Below, piece by piece: positions 24,724 to 32,593 of a stretch of DNA of 64,000 bases. Origin of the DNA: Comamonas sp. GB3 AK4-5 (GTDB taxonomy: Bacteria > Pseudomonadota > Gammaproteobacteria > Burkholderiales > Burkholderiaceae_C); the NCBI RefSeq assembly GCF_041320665.1, contig NZ_CP166730.1, positions 3,472,001 to 3,536,000 on the forward strand, given 5' to 3'. A program made the position numbers and the translations under genes. How positions within the stretch are numbered: position 1 is the first letter of the stretch; every line of letters begins with the position of its first letter. The notes under the pieces are model-generated. The model worked only from the letters and a program-made list of their open reading frames with translations, was not told the DNA's origin and did not search any database.

Positions 24724-26133
24724 TCAACTCCCCGCAACTTTCATCTTGTTGATGAGGATGGAGCCCACGGTCTTGGCACCGTAGTTGTAGGCATCGGCGC
24801 CAATGGCCTCAATGCCCATGTACATGTCCTTGAGGTTGCCGGCGATGGTGATTTCCTGCACCGGGAAGGCGATCTTGCCGTTCTCCACCCAGAAGCCGCT
24901 GGCCCCGCGCGAATAGTCGCCGGTCACATAGTTCACGCCCTGGCCCATCAGCTCGATCACAAACAGGCCGGTGCCCAGCTTTTGCAGCATGGCGTCCAGG
25001 TTGTCGCCGGCGCGGGTCAGGCGCGAGGTGAGTGTGAGGTTGTGCGAACCACCGGCATTGCCCGTGGTCTTCATGCCCAGCTTGCGGGCCGAGTAGCTGG
25101 AGAGGAAATAACCCTCCACCCGACCGGCATCCACCACCTTGCGCTGGCGCACCTTCACGCCCTCGTCGTCATAGGGCGAGCTGCCCTTGCCCCGCAGGAT
25201 GAAGGGGTCTTCCTCGATGTCGATGTGCTTGGGGAACACCTTCTTGCCCAGCGAGTCCAGCAAAAAGCTGCTCTTGCGATAAAGCGTGCCGCCGCTCACG
25301 GCCTGGACAAAGCCCCCCAGCAGGCCGGAGGCCAGCGAGGACTCGAACAGCACCGGGCATTCGGTGGTCGGGATCTTGCGGCTGCCCAGGCGGGACAGGG
25401 CGCGCTGCGCAGCGTAGCGGCCCACGGCCTCGGGCGATGCCAGCTCCTTGGCGTCGCGCATGGAGCTGTACCAGTAGTCGCGCTGCATCTCGCCATGCTT
25501 GCCGGGCAGCGAGGCAATCGGCGCCACCGACAGGCTGTGGCGCGAGCTGGCATAGCCCCCACGGAAACCACGGGTGTGGGCGCTGAAGAAATGGCTTTGC
25601 TGGGCCGAGACGCTGGCGCCTTCGCTGTTGGTGATGCGCTTGTGCGTGGCCAGGGCCGCGGCCTCGCATTCCAGGGCCAGGCGTGCGGCCTCTTCGCTGC
25701 TCACATCCCAGGGGAAGAACAGGTCCAGGTCGCGGTGCGTGGCTTCGGGAGCGATGTCATCGGCATCGGGCAGGCCGGCCGTAGGGTCTTCGGCGGTGAA
25801 GCGGGCAATATCGTAGGCGGCTTGCACGGTGCGTTTGACCGCCTCTTCCGAGAAGTCCGAGGTGCTGGCATTGCCGCGGCGCTGGCCGACGTAGACCGTC
25901 ACGCCCAGCGACTTGTCGCGGTTGCGTTCCACGGTCTCCAGCTCGCCTTTGCGTACGCTAACGCTCAGGCCGCAGCCTTCCGAGGCGTCGGCCCCGGCAT
26001 CGGTGGCGCCCAGCTTCTTGGCATGGGCCAGGGCCTGGTCAACCAAACCTTCAAAAAATTCACGGCGATAGCTGAAACCGGAATCGGCCTGCACGGCGGT
26101 GGAGCTTGTGGCGCTGGAGCGGGGTTTTTTCAT
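24724..26133 (-). CDS. pmbA: Metalloprotease-related protein PmbA (TldE)
   Basis: 469 residues, full length for PmbA. With TldD it forms a heterodimeric protease that processes microcin B17 and CcdA in E. coli; its wider role is unclear. Family features: SVSVRKGELETVERNRDKSLGVTVY near the N terminus, GGTLYRKSSFLLDSLGKKVFP, and the C-terminal MGQGVNYVTGDYSRGASGFWVENG block (shown in parts here). PmbA itself lacks the HExxxH metal site of TldD, and none is seen. Divergent from darP with 65 bases between, as commonly found in betaproteobacteria. Confidence 0.95.
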   Translation of the reverse strand: MKKPRSSATSSTAVQADSGFSYRREFFEGLVDQALAHAKKLGATDAGADASEGCGLSVSVRKGELETVERNRDKSLGVTVYVGQRRGNASTSDFSEEAVKRTVQAAYDIARFTAEDPTAGLPDADDIAPEATHRDLDLFFPWDVSSEEAARLALECEAAALATHKRITNSEGASVSAQQSHFFSAHTRGFRGGYASSRHSLSVAPIASLPGKHGEMQRDYWYSSMRDAKELASPEAVGRYAAQRALSRLGSRKIPTTECPVLFESSLASGLLGGFVQAVSGGTLYRKSSFLLDSLGKKVFPKHIDIEEDPFILRGKGSSPYDDEGVKVRQRKVVDAGRVEGYFLSSYSARKLGMKTTGNAGGSHNLTLTSRLTRAGDNLDAMLQKLGTGLFVIELMGQGVNYVTGDYSRGASGFWVENGKIAFPVQEITIAGNLKDMYMGIEAIGADAYNYGAKTVGSILINKMKVAGS

Positions 26134-26198
26134 AGCGGCGGATATGATAGCCGCCACTGCAGCGCGCCCTGCGCTGCCAAGACAATTGCCCCCTCACC

Positions 26199-26882
26199 AT
26201 GTCACGCAAACCCACCAAGGGCTACTTCGTGCGAGGCAAGTTCGTCGCCGAAGGCAGCGAACTCGACCTTGAACTGAAGGCCGAACTCAAAGGCACTTGG
26301 GACTCCACCAAGACCGACCTCAAGCGCGAAAGCGATGCCCTCCAGGATCTGGGCAAGGAATTGCTCACGCTGCGCCGCGGCCTGCTGGAGCGCCTGCAGC
26401 TTCCCGACAAGCTCACCGACGCCCTGCAAGAAGCCCTGCGCATCACCAACTTTGAAGGCAAGCGCCGTCAGATGCAGTTCATCGGCAAGCTGATGCGCAA
26501 GCTCGACGAGCAGCAGATTGCCGCCGTCAAGGATGCGCTCAACGAACAACGCACCGGCGCCAGCATCGTCAAGCAGCAAACGCAAATTGCCGAGCTGTGG
26601 CGCGACCGCCTGATCGCCAGCGACGACAACCTGGGCCCGTGGATGGACCAGTTCCCGGCCACCGACACCCAGCAGATCCGCGCGCTGATGCGCCAGGCCC
26701 GCAAGGACGACGCCACGGCCCAGGCCAAGGCTGCCGAGGCCGAAGCCAAGGGCCAGACACCGCCACCCGCCACCAAGGGCCGCGCCTACCGCGAGCTGTT
26801 CCAGCTGGTGCGCCTGCACATCACCGGTGACGAAGCCGACGGGACCGAGGCCGACGCCGCCCCCGAAGATGACGATGCATGA
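26199..26882 (+). CDS. darP: Ribosome biogenesis factor DarP (YjgA, DUF615)
   Basis: 227 residues. DarP associates with 50S precursors and aids their assembly. The family core is clear: ELKAELKGTWDSTKTDLKRES, LRITNFEGKRRQMQFIGKLMRKLD, WRDRLIASDD and a QQIRALMRQARKD block, then AYRELFQLVR. An acidic tail (TEADAAPEDDDA) extends it slightly. The stop overlaps the start of mog, so the two genes are translationally linked. Confidence 0.95.
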   Translation: MSRKPTKGYFVRGKFVAEGSELDLELKAELKGTWDSTKTDLKRESDALQDLGKELLTLRRGLLERLQLPDKLTDALQEALRITNFEGKRRQMQFIGKLMRKLDEQQIAAVKDALNEQRTGASIVKQQTQIAELWRDRLIASDDNLGPWMDQFPATDTQQIRALMRQARKDDATAQAKAAEAEAKGQTPPPATKGRAYRELFQLVRLHITGDEADGTEADAAPEDDDA

Positions 26883-27477
26883 GCTGCCCCCGGCCGAGCC
26901 GGTGAAGATCGGCATTGTCTCCATCAGCGACCGCGCCAGCAGCGGCGTGTATGAGGACAAGGGCCTGCCCGCGCTGCAGGACTGGCTCACGCGTGCCCTG
27001 CACAACCCCATCCACTTCGAGGCACGGCTGATTCCCGACGACCAGACGGGCATCAGCCAGACCCTGGTGGAGCTGGTAGATGCGGGCTGCTACCTGGTGC
27101 TGACCACGGGCGGCACCGGCCCGGCGCTGCGCGATGTCACACCCGAGGCCACGCTGGCCGTGGCCGACAAGGTCATGCCCGGCTTTGGCGAGCAAATGCG
27201 CCAGATCAGCCTGACCTTTGTGCCCACAGCGATTCTGTCGCGCCAGGTGGCCGTGGTGCGGGGCAGCAGCCTCATCATCAATCTCCCGGGCCAGCCCAAG
27301 GCGATTGCCGAAACCCTGGAAGGTCTGAAGGCCGCCGACGGCCAGCAGCAGGTGCATGGCATTTTTGCCGCCGTGCCCTATTGCATAGACCTGATCGGCG
27401 GGCCCTATCTGGAAACCCGGGACACGGTATGCAAGGCTTTCCGCCCCAAGACCGCACAAAGACCTGCACGAGGCTGA
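26869..27477 (+). CDS. mog: Molybdopterin adenylyltransferase
   Basis: 202 residues. Mog adenylates molybdopterin before molybdate insertion. The MoaB/Mog fold motifs are present: VSISDRASSGVYEDKG, LTTGGTGPALRDVTPEAT and the later INLPGQPKAIAETL and PYCIDLIGG. Length matches E. coli MogA (195). It starts at 26869 (ATGACGATG; the second ATG at 26875 is as likely) inside the end of darP. No other molybdenum-cofactor genes are in the window. Confidence 0.93.
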   Translation: MTMHELPPAEPVKIGIVSISDRASSGVYEDKGLPALQDWLTRALHNPIHFEARLIPDDQTGISQTLVELVDAGCYLVLTTGGTGPALRDVTPEATLAVADKVMPGFGEQMRQISLTFVPTAILSRQVAVVRGSSLIINLPGQPKAIAETLEGLKAADGQQQVHGIFAAVPYCIDLIGGPYLETRDTVCKAFRPKTAQRPARG

Positions 27478-27494
27478 GCGCTCGCCACATATCC

Positions 27495-27522
27495 ACAGGG
27501 CCGCAAGGCCCTGTTGTTTTTT
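27495..27522 (+). terminator. Intrinsic terminator after mog
   Basis: ACAGGGCC-GCAA-GGCCCTGT followed by TGTTTTTT, about 20 bases after the mog stop codon. Confidence 0.88.
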
Positions 27523-27834
27523 GAGGCCTGCGCTCTGCCCCTGCCGGCCATGTGCTGCACAGCCGCCGCCCCGATCCAGAACGGTGCCCAACCACAGCAT
27601 TGCAAAAATCCATAGCACTTACTGCGCTTGCAAGCTGCATCTTGCAGTCAAATCTATTGGAAACCCAGGCTGCGCCAGCGCAGCGTGCTCCACTATCTAC
27701 GGAGCATCCACGGCTGCGCCCATTGGGAATTTCCCCTGCGCAGCGGCCCGGTAGGCAGCCGTAAAGCACCGTGCCAGCATGTATCAGCGAACCAAACAAC
27801 GACCTGATCCACAACATTTCTGGAGGAAATTCGC
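27523..27834. other. Intergenic leader upstream of the orphan binding-protein gene
   Basis: 312 bases without a credible gene. It should hold the promoter for the binding protein at 27835. A GGAGG ribosome site lies just before that ATG. I see no convincing -10/-35 pair or operator. Confidence 0.5.
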
Positions 27835-29043
27835 ATGCGGCAGCACCCCACCCCCTTGGCTTTGGCAATCGGCGCACTGGCATTGAGCCTGGGCAGCGCA
27901 CAGGCTCAGTTCAAGGAGCCGGCCACCGTCAAGATCGGCTTCATCACCGACATGTCCAGCCTCTACGCCGATGTGGAGGGCAAGCATGGCGCCACCGCCA
28001 TCCAGATGGCCATCGACGACTTCGGCGGCAAGGTGCTGGGCAAGCCCATCGAGCTTATGACGGCCGACCACCAGAACAAGGCCGACATTGCCGCCAGCAA
28101 GGCCCGCGAATGGATTGACCAGCAAGACATCAGCCTGGTGTTTGGCGGCACCAACAGCGCCACCGCCCTGGCCATGGCGCAGGTGGCTGCCGAGAAAAAA
28201 CGCATTTTTGTCGACAACGGCGCCGGCAGCTCGGCCCTGACCAATGAGCAGTGCACGCCCTATACCGTGCACTACGCCTTTGACACCGTGGCCCTGGCCA
28301 AGGGCACGGGCAAGGCCGTGGTGGAAGCCGGCGGCAAGAGCTGGTTCTTCCTCACCGCCGACTACGCCTTCGGCCATGCGCTGGAGGCCGACACCTCCAA
28401 AATCGTGCAGGCCAACGGCGGCAAGGTGGTGGGCGCGGTCAAGACCCCGCTGAACGCCAGCGACTTCTCCAGCTTCATGCTGCAGGCCCAAAACAGCAAG
28501 GCCCAGATCCTGGGCCTTGCCAATGCCGGAGGCGACACCGTCAACTCCATCAAGGCGGCCAAGGAATTCGGTGTCACCAAAACCATGAAGCTGGCCGGCC
28601 TGCTGGTGTTCTTCAGCGACATCCACAGCCTGGGCGTGAAGAACACCGAGGGCATGCAGTTCACCGCGCCCTGGTACTGGGACATGAACGCCGAGTCGCG
28701 CAAGTTCGCCGACAAATTCATGGCCAAGACCAAGCGCCGCCCCAGCGAAATCCAGGCTGCCGACTACTCCGCCACCATGACCTGGCTGCAGGCCGTGCAA
28801 CGCGCCGGCACGCTGGAGGCCGACAAGGTCATGGCCGAATGGAAGAGCAAGCCCATCAAGGACTTCTTCGGCGAAGGCATGATCCGCCCCGACGGCCGCT
28901 ACGCCCACGATATGTATTTGATGGAAGTGAAGTCTCCCGCCGAATCCAAGGGCACCTGGGACTACTACAAAATCGTCAAAAAGCTGCCGGCCGACCAAGT
29001 GTGGACCACCAAGGCCGAAAGCAAGTGCCAGTACTGGAAGTAA
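27835..29043 (+). CDS. ABC-type periplasmic binding protein (LivK-like), orphan
   Basis: 402 residues, with a signal peptide ending SAQAQ (about residues 1-25) and a type I periplasmic binding fold: VKIGFITDMSSLYADVEGKHG, VFGGTNSATALAMAQVAAEKK, FFLTADYAFGHALEADTSK. This group binds amino acids, amides or aromatic acids. No permease or ATPase gene is adjacent, and the next gene is on the other strand, so it must share a transporter encoded elsewhere or act as a sensor partner. A strong GGAGG site fixes the start. Confidence 0.88.
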   Translation: MRQHPTPLALAIGALALSLGSAQAQFKEPATVKIGFITDMSSLYADVEGKHGATAIQMAIDDFGGKVLGKPIELMTADHQNKADIAASKAREWIDQQDISLVFGGTNSATALAMAQVAAEKKRIFVDNGAGSSALTNEQCTPYTVHYAFDTVALAKGTGKAVVEAGGKSWFFLTADYAFGHALEADTSKIVQANGGKVVGAVKTPLNASDFSSFMLQAQNSKAQILGLANAGGDTVNSIKAAKEFGVTKTMKLAGLLVFFSDIHSLGVKNTEGMQFTAPWYWDMNAESRKFADKFMAKTKRRPSEIQAADYSATMTWLQAVQRAGTLEADKVMAEWKSKPIKDFFGEGMIRPDGRYAHDMYLMEVKSPAESKGTWDYYKIVKKLPADQVWTTKAESKCQYWK

Positions 29044-29143
29044 GGCCAGACAGGCTGGCCCGCTGCAGCGCGGGCCACAAGCCTAGGACTTGAAGCCCAG
29101 CACTGCACCGGCCAGCCCCTCACCCCACCCTCTCCCCAAAGGG

Positions 29144-29372
29144 GCGAGGGAGAAAAACCAGGGGGCCCAGCACATACAACAAGCGCCCCCATGCCAGGGC
29201 ACCGCGCAAAGATCTACGCCGGCCACGCCGCAGCAAAAGAGCCCCACAGCCTATGAAACTGGCGCACCCCATGCCAGGGCACCGCGCAAGGACCGCCCCG
29301 CCGTGCCGGTGCCATCTCCCTCCGGCGAAGCCAGAGAGGGGAAAGACGCGAAGCGGCTCAGGGGGAGCTTCT
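29144..29372 (-). repeat. Dispersed GC-rich intergenic repeat, copy E (duplicated core)
   Basis: Contains GCCCCCATGCCAGGGCACCG-type sequence twice (about 29184 and 29264) and then GCACCGCGCAAGGACCGCCC, a TCCCTC..GAGAGGGG hairpin and GCGGCTCAGGGGG. It ends five bases from the porin stop codon. A separate GGCCCGC...GCGGGCC stem at 29057-29076 follows the binding-protein gene and might slow transcription, though it lacks a T run. Confidence 0.75.
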
Positions 29373-29377
29373 GTCCT

Positions 29378-30442
29378 TCAAAACGAATGCGCAATCCCCG
29401 CATAAAACCCGCTCTGCGCACCACCAGCGACCGGGGCTGCACCTTCTGTGACGATGCCGAAATCAGCCCCCCCTTTGTTCGCCACCCTGCCCACACTGGC
29501 ATACAGCAAGGTGCGCTTGGACAGGCTGTACTCGGTTCCCAGCATGAACAAATTGGCCGATCCACCGCCGTTGTTCAGCTTTGTGCGGTAGGCCGCAGCG
29601 ATCAGAGCCAGCGGCGTGCTCGGCTGGTAGCGCGCGCCAAGCCAGTAATGCGTGGCCTTGTCGGAGCCACTCGTTACATCGGGGGCCGAAAGTTTTTCAT
29701 AGGCTGCAAACAGCTTGGCCGGCCCCAGCGTTGCGGTCCCCCCCAGCACCATGTGCTTGGAGGTGGTGTACAGATCGCTGTACCGGCCATTGGCATCCCG
29801 CACCACGTCGTAGATGAGGCGCAGCTCCACGCCAGACGTGGCGTAGGTCAAGGCAATGGCATCCTTGCGCGAGGCGGTGTTCGAGCCTGCCTGCTCGCCC
29901 AGGCTGGTCAGCACAAAGCCGCTGAAACCACCCAGATTCGGGGTCTCGTAATAAATCATATTGCTATGGCCGATCCAGTTTCGACCCTTGACCAAGGTGG
30001 CTGAGCCCATGGTCTGCTGGCCTGCGGGGTCCAGGGCCCACACGGCATCGGAGACCGGTATTTCCCGGCCCAGCTTGAGCACCCCCATGCTGCCTTTCAG
30101 GCCCACGGTGGAGCGACGGTTGAAAGACAGCCCCTCGTTGCCGGCACCTGCCCCACCCTTGGGGGCATTGAATCCGCCCTCAAGTTGGAACAAGACCGAG
30201 AGCCCACCCCCCAAATCCTCCACGCCCTTGAACCCCCAGAAGCTGGTTCCCCACTCATTGCCGGCCGCGCGCCAGACATTGCCGGTCGTTTGTGTACTGG
30301 AGTCATAAATATTGGACTGGTAGGCCACGCCGGACACCACGCGCCCATAAGCCGTGACCGAACTTTGTGCGTGGACCAGACTGGCCGCGCCAGCCAGTGC
30401 CACCACGGAAAACCCTTTGAGTAACTGCTTCGTCATTGCCAT
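29378..30442 (-). CDS. Gram-negative trimeric porin (Burkholderiales type)
   Basis: 354 residues. The signal peptide ends LVHAQ (about residue 26), followed by SSVTAYGRVVSGVAYQSN and GWGFKGVEDLGGGLSVLFQLE-like beta strands (here SFWGFKGVEDLGGGL), and the protein ends in a C-terminal phenylalanine (GFYAGIAHSF), the outer-membrane assembly signal. It forms a general diffusion pore. AAGGAG precedes the ATG at 30442. No operon partner; the long upstream region probably holds its regulation. Confidence 0.92.
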   Translation of the reverse strand: MAMTKQLLKGFSVVALAGAASLVHAQSSVTAYGRVVSGVAYQSNIYDSSTQTTGNVWRAAGNEWGTSFWGFKGVEDLGGGLSVLFQLEGGFNAPKGGAGAGNEGLSFNRRSTVGLKGSMGVLKLGREIPVSDAVWALDPAGQQTMGSATLVKGRNWIGHSNMIYYETPNLGGFSGFVLTSLGEQAGSNTASRKDAIALTYATSGVELRLIYDVVRDANGRYSDLYTTSKHMVLGGTATLGPAKLFAAYEKLSAPDVTSGSDKATHYWLGARYQPSTPLALIAAAYRTKLNNGGGSANLFMLGTEYSLSKRTLLYASVGRVANKGGADFGIVTEGAAPVAGGAQSGFYAGIAHSF

Positions 30443-31415
30443 CTCGATCTCCTTGCTTGGAATACGTATGGATGAACCTTTCGGAAGCAGCCACACGTCC
30501 CCCATCAAGGGCCCGGCTTGGCAACCCAGCGCACTCCCCTGCCAGCACAGACGGCAAGACCAGGCAATGCAACAGCGTATCCGGGGACGGTATCTGCGAC
30601 TATCAAGGCTTGCATGTACACAGAAGCACCCAGTCTCCCGCTGAGTACCTAGAGGGGAAGCTCGCTGCATTGGCGCCCATTTTTCGCTTGGGAGCGTCCA
30701 TGGCCCGGGCTGCAAAGCAAAGCCCGCAGGCCCCTTCTTCACTCGATGGAAGCCCCCCGGCATGCAAGCACCAACCACGGCATGTCCATCGTATATGTCC
30801 CCCTTTTTGCCGAGCCATTCCCCTGTGCCCATCCCGGCAATGAACACCTTGTAACCACGCCTGCGGAATCACGGAAATTCAATTTTTATCGCGCTCCAAA
30901 CAGCTGCCAGCCCCCCCCCAATCAAGGCTCAGCGCGCCATGGATGCTCCTGGACAAAGGGCTTGACCTAGCCTCAGCCCGCCGCAAAAACAGTGCTCATA
31001 GACCAAGCCTGCATGCGCAAAACCAACAGTGGCCCCGCAAAAAAGGCCTGTTGCCGTGGTGGCGCCGCAAGAACTGGCCATCCGCCCCATCGCACACATC
31101 CATAGAGCTCTTTCCATCAGGCTCGGTATCCTGTGACAAATGCTGGCCAATGCCAGGGCACTGCGTCCTCTCCCGCGCAGCGCAGAGAAAAACGCATTGA
31201 CACACTGACGCCGCTGCAGCGGCGCCCCATCGACTCGAACCCATCCCGATTGCGCTCCAACGCAGCTGCATAGGAACCGCTGTTTTTTACATCCAATCTC
31301 CATCCTGGCTGCAACGCCTGCACATCGATCCATGCCAGAGTGCTAAGTTCGAACATTTGGCGAAGCGCTGGGCAGGGAGTTTTGACTCTGCAGCGGCATA
31401 CGCAGCAGGGAAAGC
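30443..31415. other. 973-bp intergenic region between porin and macA
   Basis: No convincing gene on either strand: open frames are short, overlap in several frames and lack ribosome sites. It must hold the divergent promoters of the porin and the macAB operon. A short repeat (31222-31263) shared with 23.35 kb is inside. Possible small-RNA genes cannot be judged by eye. Confidence 0.5.
31222..31263. repeat. Short dispersed repeat, copy 2
   Basis: Matches 37 of 42 positions of the copy at 23348-23389, in the same orientation, starting GCGCCCCATCGAC. Confidence 0.55.
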
Positions 31416-32591
31416 ATGAAGTTCAAGCGCAAGTCGACCGTAGCCGCCGTGATCGGCGCCTGCCTGGTCGCAGGCATCGCGGTGTGGCAGCTCAAGGCCA
31501 CCGCCCCCATCCAATACACCACCGCTGCCGTCACCGTCGGTGACCTGGAGCAGACGGTGCTGGCCGTAGGCCGCCTGCATGCCAAGGAGCTGGTCTCGGT
31601 CGGTGCCCAGGTGTCGGGCCAGGTCCAGCGCCTGCATGTGGAGCTGGGCCAGAAGGTCAAGGCTGGCGACCTGATTGCCGAAGTCGATGCCCAGCCCCAG
31701 CGCATCAAGCTGCGCAATGCCGAGGCCTCGGTGACGGCCTTGCAGGCCCAGTTGACTGCGCGCCGCGCCGCACTGGTCCAGGCCCAGCTGAGCTTCCAGC
31801 GCCAGCAGGAGCTGATACAGGCCGATGCCACCTCGCGTGCCGACCACGAGGCCGCCAAGGCGGCGCTGGACACGGCCCAGGCAGAGATCCTCGCCCTGCA
31901 GGCACAGATCGAGCAGGCCTACACCCAGGTCGAAACCGAGCGCATCAACCTGGGCTACACACGCATCGTCGCGCCCATGGACGGCGTCATCGTGGCCGTG
32001 GTCACCAAGCAGGGGCAGACGCTGAATTCCTTTCAGACCACGCCCACCATCGCTCTGCTGGCCAAGCTCGATGTGATGACCGTGCACGCGGAGGTTGCCG
32101 AGGCCGATATCGACAAAATACAGCTCGGCCAAGCCGTGTGGTTCACCACTTTGGGCAGCGGCCGCCAGCGGCATGAGGCCAAGATAGAGCGCATAGAGCC
32201 GGCCCCCACCTCCATCGTCAACGACGCTGGCGGTGCCGCGGCAGCCACCGCCACACCGACCGCCAAGGCCATTTACTACAACGCCCAGTTCGACGTGCCC
32301 AACCCCGAGGGCCGACTGCGCCCGTCCATGACCGCCCAGGTCACAGTGCGGGTGGCCCAGGCCGACAAGGCGGTACTGGTCCCCGCCGCCGCGTTGGGCG
32401 CACGCAGCGCCGACGGCGACAGCTATGCGGTGCGGGTGCTTGAGGGCCAGGGCAAGCTTGCCGAGCGCCAGGTGCGCCTGGGCCTGCGCACCAATGCCCA
32501 GGCCCAGGTGCTGTCGGGCCTGGCGCCGGGCGAGCAGGTGGTGATCGGAGAGACCGGCCACGCCACCACTGCCGCAGCCGAAGGACTGTGA
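31416..32591 (+). CDS. macA: MacA-like periplasmic adaptor protein
   Basis: 391 residues. A membrane anchor (about 8-25) precedes a lipoyl domain (VGAQVSGQVQRLHVELGQKVKAGD region), a coiled-coil hairpin (about 95-170, rich in Ala/Gln/Leu) and beta-barrel domains. MacA links the MacB ATPase to an outer-membrane channel and helps export macrolides, siderophores or toxins. The stop overlaps the first codons of macB, and all three efflux genes are tightly packed. An AGGGA site lies just before the ATG. Assignment to MacA rather than a generic adaptor rests on the adjacent MacB. Confidence 0.92.
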   Translation: MKFKRKSTVAAVIGACLVAGIAVWQLKATAPIQYTTAAVTVGDLEQTVLAVGRLHAKELVSVGAQVSGQVQRLHVELGQKVKAGDLIAEVDAQPQRIKLRNAEASVTALQAQLTARRAALVQAQLSFQRQQELIQADATSRADHEAAKAALDTAQAEILALQAQIEQAYTQVETERINLGYTRIVAPMDGVIVAVVTKQGQTLNSFQTTPTIALLAKLDVMTVHAEVAEADIDKIQLGQAVWFTTLGSGRQRHEAKIERIEPAPTSIVNDAGGAAAATATPTAKAIYYNAQFDVPNPEGRLRPSMTAQVTVRVAQADKAVLVPAAALGARSADGDSYAVRVLEGQGKLAERQVRLGLRTNAQAQVLSGLAPGEQVVIGETGHATTAAAEGL

Positions 32592-32593
32592 GC

